From: Iris pallida
Taxonomy: Eukaryota; Streptophyta; Magnoliopsida; Asparagales; Iridaceae
Reading direction: 5' to 3'
DNA length: 64,000 nt
NCBI GenBank assembly: GCA_029216955.1
Contig: JANAVB010031417.1
Coordinates: forward strand, 14,501,717-14,565,716
Shown piece after piece: positions 47,933 to 57,634 of the stretch. Every line of letters starts with the position of its first letter. The stretch's first letter is position 1. The translations under genes were made by a program, and so were the position numbers. The notes beneath the pieces were generated by a model. It saw only the letters and a list, made by a program, of their open reading frames with translations. It was not told where the DNA came from and ran no database searches.

Positions 47933-48907
47933 ATGGAGAGGAGCAAGAGCAAGATCAACTGCAGCGGATGGGCCGTCATCCCTACCGAGATTCTCTCGAT
48001 GATACTGGTACTGTCGGGGATGCCGGCGGACGAGGTAATGTGCAACGTGGCCCCAGTTTGCCGTTCGTGGTGGAAGGCGCTCAACGGTCCCTTAGACTAT
48101 TGGTCTAACGTCGACTTGGTACAATGGTGCCGGAGGACCCAGCAAACCGCTGAGATTAGTTTGACCGTAAAGAAGCTCGTGGTTCACAGTGGGGGATATC
48201 TAGGGTCCTTTTTCGCGTACAAGCTCGACGAAGCAGCCTTCTGTTTTTCATGTTTAAGGCCAGTGCAAAATTTTATCTGGTCTTATTCTAATACTTTATT
48301 TTTTCTATTACAAAATTTTACGTATACTTTTGTTAATTTCTATTGATGTTTTCCTATTTTTATAATACAATGGGAAATTTCTAAGGGTGCTGCGTATTCC
48401 GAAGTGCGACGTGAGTGATGAAACTTTCGTGAGACACTTGGAGTTTCTCCCGGTGCTGGAAGAACTCGACATTAGCTACTGCCACTATATCACGTCGATT
48501 GGAATATTTTTCGCCGGAAAGTATTGCCACCGTCTGATCAAGCTGAGGAGGAACATGCCCCCTCCAGATTTCATGCTCAGGAACAGACTCGTGCTGGACA
48601 CGCATAATAAGACGGAGGGAAAGGCCGTGGCTGATTCGATACTGCGTCTCGAGCACCTACATATGGGTTTCAACATGTTCAATGGAGACACGCTGCGATC
48701 TATCATATGCAACTGCAAGGGTCTTTTCGCGTGCTCGACATACGTGGATGCTTCAACGTGCACTTCGACGACGACCTCTGAAAAATTTGTTATTTAATAC
48801 AGACGTTTAAACGACCCTTTGATGATGTAATCCCAGTCCCAGGGGAACCTGGATACGAGATGTATAATGATTTAGATATCATCAATCATTCCTGGGGTGA
48901 ATGGTGA
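47933..48907 (+). pseudogene. F-box/LRR protein gene, frameshifted
   Basis: This resembles plant F-box/LRR (SKIP1-type) adaptors of SCF ubiquitin ligases. Exon 1, from ATG 47,933, encodes the F-box: WAVIPTEILSMILVLSGMP followed by VAPVCRSWWKALNGPLDYW. An intron lies between about 48,258 and 48,384. Exon 2 has leucine-rich repeats (LRIPKCDVSDETFVRHLEF, LPVLEELDISYCHYITSIG, LRLEHLHMGFNMFN). Near 48,722 a small insertion shifts the frame. The next frame continues as FRVLDIRGCFNVHFDDDL, a TGA, then KICYLIQ and the conserved ending PVPGEPGYEMYNDLDI to stop 48,905-48,907. So nearly the whole gene is present but broken. It could be a captured host gene or a host gene overtaken by insertions. Confidence 0.8.
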
Positions 48908-49555
48908 AAACATTAGCATGCATGCATCCATACATTTCTTTATATTTTTCACTATTCTACATATACGTAACTTGTACGTATTTTATTTAGAATATTATAA
49001 AGTCAGTTGTCATCTTTTCGTCTTTTTCAGGTGACTCTTTATATGTCAAGAGATTCGAAGTACAATTTTTTTTAATTTTTTTCTATTGAGACTAATAACC
49101 TTTAGAAAATGGTAATGAAAAATAAAATTTATTACCATTGGAACATAATGTTATATGGAAAAATGAAACTTGCATGCAAGATATTTTTTCTGAGTTCGAT
49201 CCTCCATTTTGACAAAATTTTACTTTTGTCAATAATTTTTTACATGATTAATTTTTTTATAAATAAAATGGACTATGATATAATGACGCCTAAGACGGCT
49301 CACTTCTGAGATTTCGACATTTCCCAACACAGATTTTACCTTATTCAAGATGAATTCTGGCGGTGCAAATTTCACTCATATTAGTGGTATCAGTGCCATT
49401 CACCATAATTAATGGTGATCGATACGAAAACATTGGTTTCTTTTTCACAACCCTTTAAAATCTATTTATACAGCCAAACAGCCAAACTATTCATCTTCAC
49501 CAGCCTTCAAAACCAATTTATATAGATTCAAAATAAAACTAAACAGCCAAACTAT
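48908..49555. other. AT-rich DNA without a gene
   Basis: This is the 3' flank of the F-box pseudogene. Nothing recognisable is seen up to the minisatellite at 49,560. Confidence 0.7.
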
Positions 49556-49569
49556 TTAAAATTCACAAC

Positions 49570-49865
49570 CCTACAGAACAGTCTCAAATGTACCATTCTC
49601 TGTCCTAAATGTACCATTCTCCATCCTAAATGTATCATTCTCCGTCCTATATGTACCATTCTCCGTCCTACATGTATCATTCTTCGTCCTATCTCCGTCC
49701 TAAATGTATCATTCTCCGTCCTAAATGTACCATTCTCTGTCCTATATGTACCATTCTCCGTCCTACATGTATTATTATCCGTCCTACATTTACCATTCTC
49801 CGTCCTAAATGTACCATTCTCCGTCCTAAATGTACCATTCTCCGTGTTAGAGAAACGGAGAATGG
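49570..49865 (-). repeat. 21-bp minisatellite, inverse copy of the 8.2-8.7 kb module
   Basis: About 14 units of CCGTCCTAAATGTACCATTCT, reading on the minus strand as the 21-bp module of the left array. The last unit ends in CTCCGTGTTAGAGAAACGGA, linking the module to the CGGAGAATG palindrome family. Confidence 0.93.
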
Positions 49866-50170
49866 CCATTAACAGTCCCAAAAATTGTTCCATACCAAGT
49901 TAAAAGCATATAATAGCACCCAAAAAATGTTAACAATAGAAAAATTCTACAGAACCCAAACACCAGACTCGAACCTAGGTCTTCCATGTAAAAGCCAAAC
50001 AACACAACCAACTAAGCTTGGAATAAAAAATATCCCCAACTTCCAATAAGGAATAAGAAATAAGAAATTGAATATCTCCAACTTCCAATAAGGAATAAGA
50101 AGAGTCGGTTAGGAACGTGTATATATATACATAGGGGTCCCCATTCAGATGAGTAGGTTGCACATTTAAT

Positions 50171-50500
50171 ATGGATCCAAAAAGATCATCTGGTTGGGAA
50201 CCATTGCCAGAGTCTTCTTTCAGTCGTCGCCGAACCTCTCCGCATAGAGCACCCTCTGCGCCACCTCCGGCCCATGACTGGCTGGCAGCGGCTGCGGACT
50301 TCCTGACCTCCTGCGGGTTGTTACTGAAGGTCATCGCTCGACCTCTTCATCCGGCGCCCAACTTTGACCTGTTGTCGATCACTCTGGAGGAACGAGATTC
50401 TCTGGAGAAGAGGGAAGCGTTTCGCCGCCTGTGCCATAGGGCGGGTGTGCGCACCCTGCAGGACTTTACGGAGATCCTCCGCGAGGCCAGTGAGGGATAG
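50171..50500 (+). CDS. Hypothetical small protein (109 aa)
   Basis: An ATG-to-TAG frame encodes a Ser/Arg/Pro-rich N-terminus (SSFSRRRTSPHRAPSAPPPA) and a Leu-rich C-terminal half ending GVRTLQDFTEILREASEG. I do not recognise it. A poly-T tract and an AT-rich region follow. It lies between two repeat blocks of the giant element and its GC content is higher than its surroundings, which favours a real or recent coding segment. Confidence 0.35.
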   Translation: MDPKRSSGWEPLPESSFSRRRTSPHRAPSAPPPAHDWLAAAADFLTSCGLLLKVIARPLHPAPNFDLLSITLEERDSLEKREAFRRLCHRAGVRTLQDFTEILREASEG

Positions 50501-51300
50501 ACCTCTTATTATTTTTTATTTTTTTCGTTTTTTTACAGTTTTTTGTCCTCCTATTTATACTTCGCCGGAGAATGTTCCGGCGACGAAGCTGGGATTTAAT
50601 GCAATATAATATTTTGTTAACTCAATTTGGTTTCGGCTACAAGCGACTAACTATTTTATCGATTTTTTCAATTAACAAATCTTGTTACGTCAAATCCATA
50701 TATCAGCGACGATATCCCCGTCAATGACTTGTTACGTCATAGAATTGATTATGCTGCCAGCGTCAATCTTGCCGTCAAATCTATCTTAAATATGATTACA
50801 AAGTAAAATAGAGGACAACTTTGATTGTTTCAATTTTACTCTTTTCAAGTACATAGTCTTCTTACCAAGTCGTCAAACGTTCAAAAATTTAATCAAATAT
50901 TCGAAAAATAGAAATATTGAGATTAAACTTCACATTCTTAAATATGTTGTCAATTTTTTTTAATTAAACATGTTTCCACCACATTTTTTCTGCCAAATTT
51001 TTTAATAATTTATACGAAACACGTGGATATATACTAGTAATAATAGTAATAGATTTAATTTTGGAAAGTAGTTTTTAAAATTATGGTTTAAAAATCTCAA
51101 AGGTTTATGTAGTAATTTCACATGGATATATACTAGTAATAATAGTAATAAATTTAAATTTGGAAAGTAGTTTTTTAAATTTAATAGTAATAAATTCGAC
51201 CGTCTTATACTAGTAATAATAGTAATAAATTTAATTTAAGACTCAAAACTATTCTAATTTTTTCCACTTCCCAAGGTCATATAAGAAGGTCGAATTTTCC
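50501..51300 (+). repeat. Non-coding DNA with a block shared with 18.5-18.7 kb
   Basis: Segment 50,825-51,000 (TTTCAATTTTACTC, TTCAAAAATTTAATCAAATA, ATATTGAGATTA, CATGTTTCCACC) matches 18,515-18,735 in the same orientation. A 60-bp AT-rich phrase containing ATACTAGTAATAATAGTAAT is repeated at about 51,030, 51,128 and 51,209. Confidence 0.8.
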
Positions 51301-51351
51301 CTCTTCTTCTCTCAAACCCTCTTCCTTCTCCCAAACCCTCTTCTTTTCAAA

Positions 51352-52738
51352 ATGCCGCCGAAGAAACAACGACCGTCGCCGAAGGGGAAGAATCCACAAA
51401 GGGATGCGATACAGGCCCGAAGGGCAGAAGTTGCAAGGACGACGAAATCCAAGATTATGGTCGCTAGGGCAGAGGCCGAAAGGGCAGCGGCGGAAGCACC
51501 GGCGGCGGCAGCGACGATGAAAGCGGAGGTGACAACCAAGCCACCTGCAAAAAAGGCTAAAAAAACTCATTGCTCGACAAAGACCAGAAAATCTATCTTC
51601 GATACAGAGTCGTCGGAAGACTCAACATATGAAGATCGAAGGCGTACTCAAACGAAGGCTAAGGTGGCAACGGATACAAAGTCATCAGCGTACTCTGAGG
51701 ATTTTGAATCCTCATCAGAAGAGAAAAATGAAGAGGAAGAGCAATCATCAAATAAGTCCCAGGATGGAGAGGAGGTAAAAAAATTTAAAGACTCTAAATC
51801 TAAGAAGATTTACATTAAATATTTCAAGAAAAAGGCTGTTATGCCTGAAAGATCAATTAAGATGGATGATGTCGAAGACGAAGCTTTCCTGGATATATTG
51901 AAATTCTATCAATTGGAGAAACTGAACAAATTCTGTCTTGAGAAAATCTCCCAAACAATAGTAAGATAATTTTACTCAAATCTTCTGGCTGAAATTAAAG
52001 AAAAAGAAGAGGATCAACAACTGGTGTTTCTGAGAGGGAAACTGATTAGGGTAAATGATGCTGTCATCAACAAATTTTATGGATTTGATCCAGTTCCTGA
52101 GTTTGATATGAAAGATATTGATAATGTTTTCATGACGGATGCAATTCATGAGATTACAAGTGTATCAATGGGTGCCAAGACCCCTCAAAATGTATACAAA
52201 AATCAATTAAAAACTTTGTATAAATTGTTGCATGCCTACGTATCTCAAACACTCAACCCTACTGGACATGAGTTTTCCATCCATCCCGAGAGAATAAATT
52301 TTTTTTAATATATGGGGAAGAAAAAAAAGGATGGATATAGGTTCCTACATGTTCAGTAGAATGATGCATCTCGTGGGAAAACCAACTGCAAGGACAGCTC
52401 TCCCTTTCGGAGAATTTGTATGCTCGATAGCTAGTAAACATTTTGTCCCAAGCTTAGCAGGGGATGTTTATATTAAAAACAAAGGCCCCATGAGAAAACT
52501 AACCTTCACTCGAATGTTTGGAAAACGGGCAGCAGCTGCAAGCAAACCATCAACATCTGAAAAACCATCAACTTATGGAATCAAAAACACTAAGGAGAAG
52601 GTTGATGATCTATACAATTTTGTTGCTGCAAACTTTGAGAATGTCTTCAAAGAGATGAAGACTATATCCGACAACCAGAAATTGATTCTGGATAAGATTA
52701 ACCAGATAGAGGTTAAATTTGTTGACCAAGAATAAGAT
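51352..52738 (+). pseudogene. Putative plant transposon protein (Transposase_32-like), decayed
   Basis: From ATG 51,352 a Lys/Ala-rich then acidic Ser/Glu-rich N-terminus (about 170 aa) leads to a domain resembling the putative plant transposon domain PF20167. This domain is interrupted by a TAA at 51,967 but continues in frame as FYSNLLAEIKEKEEDQQLVF, VRGK-like LRGKLIRVNDAVINKFYGF and VYKNQLKTLYKLLHAYVSQT. At a T/A-rich run near 52,300 the frame shifts, then reads GSYMFSRMMHLVGKPTARTA and LPFGEFVCSIASKHFVPSL. A C-terminal coiled-coil-like segment (NFENVFKEMKTISDNQKLIL) ends at TAA 52,733. The function of this domain is not established; it is common in plant transposable elements. Confidence 0.65.
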
Positions 52739-53985
52739 TTTCCTTCCCTCGTGAAGAAGGTAAATGGGGCTAGCCCAAACTCTTATGTAAAAATACACAC
52801 TGTGCACATTGACACTTTAATGCTAGCCATCACTTTGATACTTCTATTTATGTTTCTGGATGTCATTTCTACATATACAGTGAGTCCATACTGACTATAA
52901 TTTTTTTAATCCGTCCCTCAAGGTGTAGGTGAAGGATATTTTGAGAAAGAAGAAGAAAAAAAAAGAAACAAGAAGAAGAAGATGGAGATGGCTATGAAGA
53001 TTCATCTTTTGAGTTTTGAATCTTTTATTTCAATTTGGAAGTAATATTTGACTTGTAATATGGTTCTGAATATTTGTTGGTCATGGCGGTCAAACTAAAT
53101 TTTGTGTTTGAAATATTGTAAGACTAAACTTTTTGCTTGTACTAAGTGCATAGTTCGTAATTTGTTTGGAAAATGTAAAATGGTCTTGAATTTAGAGTAG
53201 GTCTGATATTTATTTGGATTATTGTATTGTGAATTATGCAGGTTCTATGTTGAATTACTAACATGGATTGGGCAGATTACTGTAACGTAAATTATGCAGA
53301 TTATTGGACTTGGAATAAAGTATACTTAATTTGATTATAATTTTTTGGTTGAAGCGTTTATTTGATTGGCAGTTGGCCTTCATCGATGATATTAATATTT
53401 TGGTGTATTCCTTTGATTTGCAGATGCCCATCACAGATTTCATGAGTCCTGGGTGCATTCCTAGGGTTTACAGATGGCCTCATTACGGATGCATTCCTGT
53501 GATCACTAAAACTTTATTTGATTGTAATGTGTTTTATTTTCTGTAAAAAATTATTACATCGATGCCATCAGTATGAATTCGATGCCAGTGCCTGTTTTTC
53601 CCTTGTTATTGCTGAAGCAAAATTGTAATCATGTATGTTCATCCCTTGTTATTGCTGAAGCATAATTGTAATCCTGCTTGTTCATCCTTTGTTATTGCCA
53701 TCAGTACATCGATGCCATCAGTATGAAGTCGATGTCAGTGTAATGCATAATGTAATGTAAGAAAAATTCTCTTTGATAGTAGGTTAATTATATTCAAACA
53801 CTCGTAAGAAATTTTGTGTAGCCATACAGTAGAAGCCTGATAAAATAATATTCAGATTTTCTTGAACATGATTTAATATTAAATGAATATACTTTGGTAA
53901 ATAATATTAAAAATACTGTAAATATTTGGTGAAAAAAATATGAGATACTTGAACATTTTTAGTCCTAAATATACCATACTTTGTT
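52739..53985. other. AT-rich DNA without a gene
   Basis: This is the 3' flank of the Transposase_32-like pseudogene. A purine tract at 52,945-52,985 and a short direct repeat (CCTTGTTATTGCTGAAGCA at 53,602 and 53,645; ATCGATGCCATCAGTATGAA at 53,558 and 53,708) are present. Confidence 0.65.
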
Positions 53986-53989
53986 AAAA

Positions 53990-54235
53990 GCACAGAGAGT
54001 GTCCATTCTCCATTTTTAAAGAACGGAGAATGGCCATTCTCCATGTTAAAGGAACGAAGAATGGCCATTCTCCTTGAGAATGGCCATTCTCTGTGTTAAA
54101 AGCCAAGAGAATGGCCATTCTTCGTCCATTCGCCGTGTTAAAAGCAAATAGAATGGCCATTCTCCGTCCATTCGTCGTGTTAAAAGCAAAGAGAATGTTA
54201 AAAGCAAAGAGAATGGCCATTCACCGTCCAAAAAA
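53990..54235. repeat. Cluster of GGAGAATGGCCATTCTCC palindromes
   Basis: A run of forward and reverse GAATGGCCATTCTCCG motifs separated by GTTAAAAGCAAAGA. It is the same motif family as at 11.6, 16.3-16.7 and 18.7-19.1 kb, with GGCC at the centre. Confidence 0.9.
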
Positions 54236-54449
54236 ATATTATCTTCGAAAATATTATCACTAGAAAAGTAAAAAATATTTTGTCCGACCAATACAGATTT
54301 TTTTAAAATATGTGAGCAGATGATCCGCCCGACCTCAGAAGCAGGTTTCCTCAGTTCACCACCACCACCATGACATGTAGCTTTATTAACAAAATATTAA
54401 ATTATTAGATGAAAAATAAGATTTCTGACAATGGCATGGACAGTAAAAT

Positions 54450-54665
54450 TAGAGCGGCGCCGCTGGTACTTCTTCTTGTTCGAGGAGGTTTCGACGACGT
54501 CCGACGCGAACCGGACCGATTCTTCTCGGCGCAGCTGGTACTCCTCGTTGTTCTAGGAGGGCTCGACGACGTTCGATGCGATCCGGACCGATTCTTATTT
54601 CCTTCTTCATCTCCGTTTCTCTTTCCACCACTACCACCAACACCACCACCACCACGGCCTGTAAC
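54450..54665 (-). repeat. Right subterminal block, inverse of 8,888-9,000
   Basis: Read on the minus strand: ACAGGCCGTGGTGGTGGTGG then GGAAAGAGAAACGGAGATGA, followed by two tandem copies of an AGAATCGGTCCGG/GTCGTCGA module with a CTCCTCGAACAA-type tail. The left copy has one such module. Confidence 0.78.
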
Positions 54666-54819
54666 CAAAAAAAATTACAAAATATTAAATTGGATGGACG
54701 AAAGAGAGAGTAAATTATAGAAGCATGGAATTTCAGGACCAGAAATCCTATGCACCAAATATTACATGCGCCAGGGAGCTCAGATGAAGTACTTGGCACA
54801 GTAAACAGTAAAAGCATAG

Positions 54820-55650
54820 ACATTAAAAGAAGATTTTTATTTCATATAAAAGTCTATTACATGTCTAAAAGAGGCTGTACAAAGGAGAACTTCTACAAAA
54901 AGAAAATACCCTAAGTCTACAGCCAGATGCAGCAACCACCATGCGCTCTCAAACAGGCACATCTCTTCGGCATCTCAGTTTGGCGCATCACTTCAGCGTC
55001 TCAGCCAGGCGCTTTCCTTCAGCCGCTCAGTTATGTGCATCCTCAGTTTTGTGCATCCCTTCAGCAGCTCAGTTATGTGCCGCCCTTTCAGTCAGGCGCA
55101 TCATGAAGTCTCAGCATATGCGCCATCAAATGCTTCGACTAATGAAGCATTTATTGAGCAGAACGAGGGTGGGCAATCAACCCTCTAGCGGGAGGAAGAG
55201 CTATCCGCAGTCGATCCGCGATAAAATGAGGCTTTCAACACAACCAGAATGGACAATACCCACTCTGACAGAGGAAAGAGCCTCCAAAGCCGGGGTACCG
55301 CAACTCTAATCTGCGGCTCTTCCAGTATAACAGAGACGAGGCTCGAGCATCCCGATCTTTGGATGCAACAGGCACCTTCTGCCTGCCTCAGAAGCCCTCG
55401 ACTCCGACTTTTGGATGTAACAGTCACCTTCAAGTGCATCAATAAAGACAACGCATCGCATCTTCACCCTCGGGAGCATCTCGTCGACAGAATGTGCTCG
55501 AGCAAACAAGTTCATTTTGGAAGGACGTGGGAGAAAGAGAAGCAAACTCTCTCCATGCCACTATTTATAGGCCGGGCAAATCAAACCCATGCGCCAAGTG
55601 GCGGGCTCTCCGAATCTCGTGCAATGAATTTGCATTAAAAAGGTGATGAA
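54820..55650 (+). repeat. Diverged copy of the 15.0-16.2 kb unit
   Basis: Matches in order: TTTTATTTCATATAAAAGTC (54,835), GGGTGGGCAATCAACCC (55,167), AGCAAACTCTCTCCATGCCA (55,542), CTATTTATAGGCC (55,562), CCATGCGCCAAGTGGC (55,588) and TGAATTTGCATTAA (55,625). The middle is filled by repeats of CAGTTATGTGCATCC. It joins the right terminus to the interior repeats. Confidence 0.8.
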
Positions 55651-55869
55651 CCTGACGCTTCGAATTCAGCCAAGTCAAAAATGGCTATTTAAAGCACTCG
55701 AAGAACGTAACAGTCGGACCAATAAAGACGTGTCATGCAAAACGGATGCGCCGGTCAGACCGTGCATCATACAGATGCGTCCATCAGCACCAAGCGCCTT
55801 ATAAGGATGCGCCCCCATACGTCCCCATGCGCCTAGTGGAACGCAGATCGATGCGCCCACTCAAAGTCC

Positions 55870-56073
55870 CATCATCTGTCAAGAACATTAAATGCTGAAG
55901 TCTGACAGAGTTGACATGCTAAAGCAAGTTACCAACAGGTCAAAAGTCTAAATCAGCATTAAATGATGTTTCTACTCTATTATTCAATCCGAACCATTGG
56001 ATCAACATCCAACGGTCCAAATTTCGGATGTATCGATACATCCTTTTCCAGGGGATGTATTGTAGAACGACCC

Positions 56074-56076
<3 letters not shown>
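55870..56076 (-). repeat. Right terminal inverted repeat of the giant MULE-like element
   Basis: Its reverse complement aligns with 7,720-7,910. It includes the palindrome GGATGTATCGATACATCC and ends ATGTATTGTAGAACGACCCA next to a TA tract (56,076-56,100). Confidence 0.8.
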
Positions 56077-56103
<27 letters not shown>

Positions 56104-56106
<3 letters not shown>

Positions 56107-56330
56107 GAAATGTTCCAAAACTAGCCAGTTGGTTTTGTATTATAGAAACACCCTATATTTCACGGATTGGATTAGAATTTAGTGGTTGAGATTAAAAGGT
56201 GTAGACCCCATCACCTTTTTAAGTCATTTAATCTCAACCGTGTAATTCTAATCCAACGTGTATAACATAGGTTAGTTACTTGGTTCCATAATACAAAACC
56301 AGCCGGTTGGTTGTAGAGCACTCCTCTATA
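56104..56330 (+). mobile_element. Small MITE, copy 1
   Basis: About 225 bp with inverted ends CTAGCCAGTTGGTTTTGTAT...ACAAAACCAGCCGGTTGG and an internal inverted pair around GGTGTAGACCCCATCACC. Two more copies lie at 56,341-56,473 (5' truncated) and 56,849-57,075 (opposite strand). Confidence 0.88.
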
Positions 56331-56340
56331 TATATAGCCG

Positions 56341-56473
56341 GTAGGTTGATATTAAAAGGTGTAGACCCCACCACCTTTTTAAGTCATTTAATCTCAACCA
56401 TGCAATTCCAATCAAACGTGTATAACATAGGTTTGTTCCATAATACAAAATCAGCCGGTTGGTTGTAGAGCAC
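56341..56473 (+). mobile_element. Small MITE, copy 2 (5' truncated)
   Basis: Starts inside the element at GTTGATATTAAAAGGTGTAG and ends GTAGAGCACTCCTCTATATA, directly before plastid DNA. Confidence 0.85.
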
Positions 56474-56848
56474 TCCTCTATATATTCTTCGGAGAAAGAC
56501 GATCAAATAATTTCCAATCATGGTCCTTGCGGATCCGATCATCCGTATAGGATAAAAAAAGAAACTCCAGATATTTGATATCTTTCTCTTTGAATGAGAT
56601 TTCAATTCCAGCTACGATTTCATTAGATATCTTACAACTAGAATCCCTATTTTTTTAATCATGTTCCTCAATTTTTTTCGATCATATTCCTCCACCACCG
56701 CAAACCCCGGTTAGATTCAGGCATGATACATTTTTTATTTATTAGGAGAATCCAAGTACTCTCTTGCGAACCCATGAAACAACTCTTAAAAATCTTTTTC
56801 CCTTTTGGAAGATACATGAGCGAAACAATCAACCTATTGATATGGAAG
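56474..56848 (-). pseudogene. ycf2: Nuclear copy of plastid ycf2 (fragment)
   Basis: Minus-strand translation gives [51 protein letters not shown] and [14 protein letters not shown], in the order of the N-terminal part of chloroplast Ycf2, with stops and substitutions. It is plastid DNA moved to the nucleus. It lies exactly between two oppositely oriented copies of the same MITE end. Confidence 0.93.
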
Positions 56849-57400
<552 letters not shown>

Positions 57401-57414
57401 AGTGAGACAAGGAC

Positions 57415-57485
57415 TTGTAGTTTAAGTGGTTAGAGTGAGGCATAACTCCCGAGTGGTTACATGTTCGAGCAACAGTAAAGCACAT
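57415..57485 (+). repeat. tRNA-like / SINE-like segment
   Basis: TTTAAGTGGTTAGAGTGAGG resembles a pol III A-box region, and GTGGTTACATGTTCGAGC a B-box. No cloverleaf can be drawn, so it is not a tRNA gene. It could be a SINE head. Confidence 0.3.
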
Positions 57486-57587
57486 TTAATTTTTTTTGGA
57501 AGAATTAATGTGAGGACAACCAGAGTGCATGTCGGTCTTCGGATCGAGTTTGTAGGCCTTCGAACCAGAAGCTTGTAACACAATTAC

Positions 57588-57632
<45 letters not shown>

Positions 57633-57634
<2 letters not shown>

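Noticed and set aside
51277..51570. Cys/Arg-rich minus-strand ORF opposite the Transposase_32-like gene
   Set aside because: Shadow of a Lys/Ala-rich coding region on the plus strand.
57415..57485. tRNA gene
   Set aside because: A/B-box-like words only; no cloverleaf, no CCA-proximal acceptor stem.
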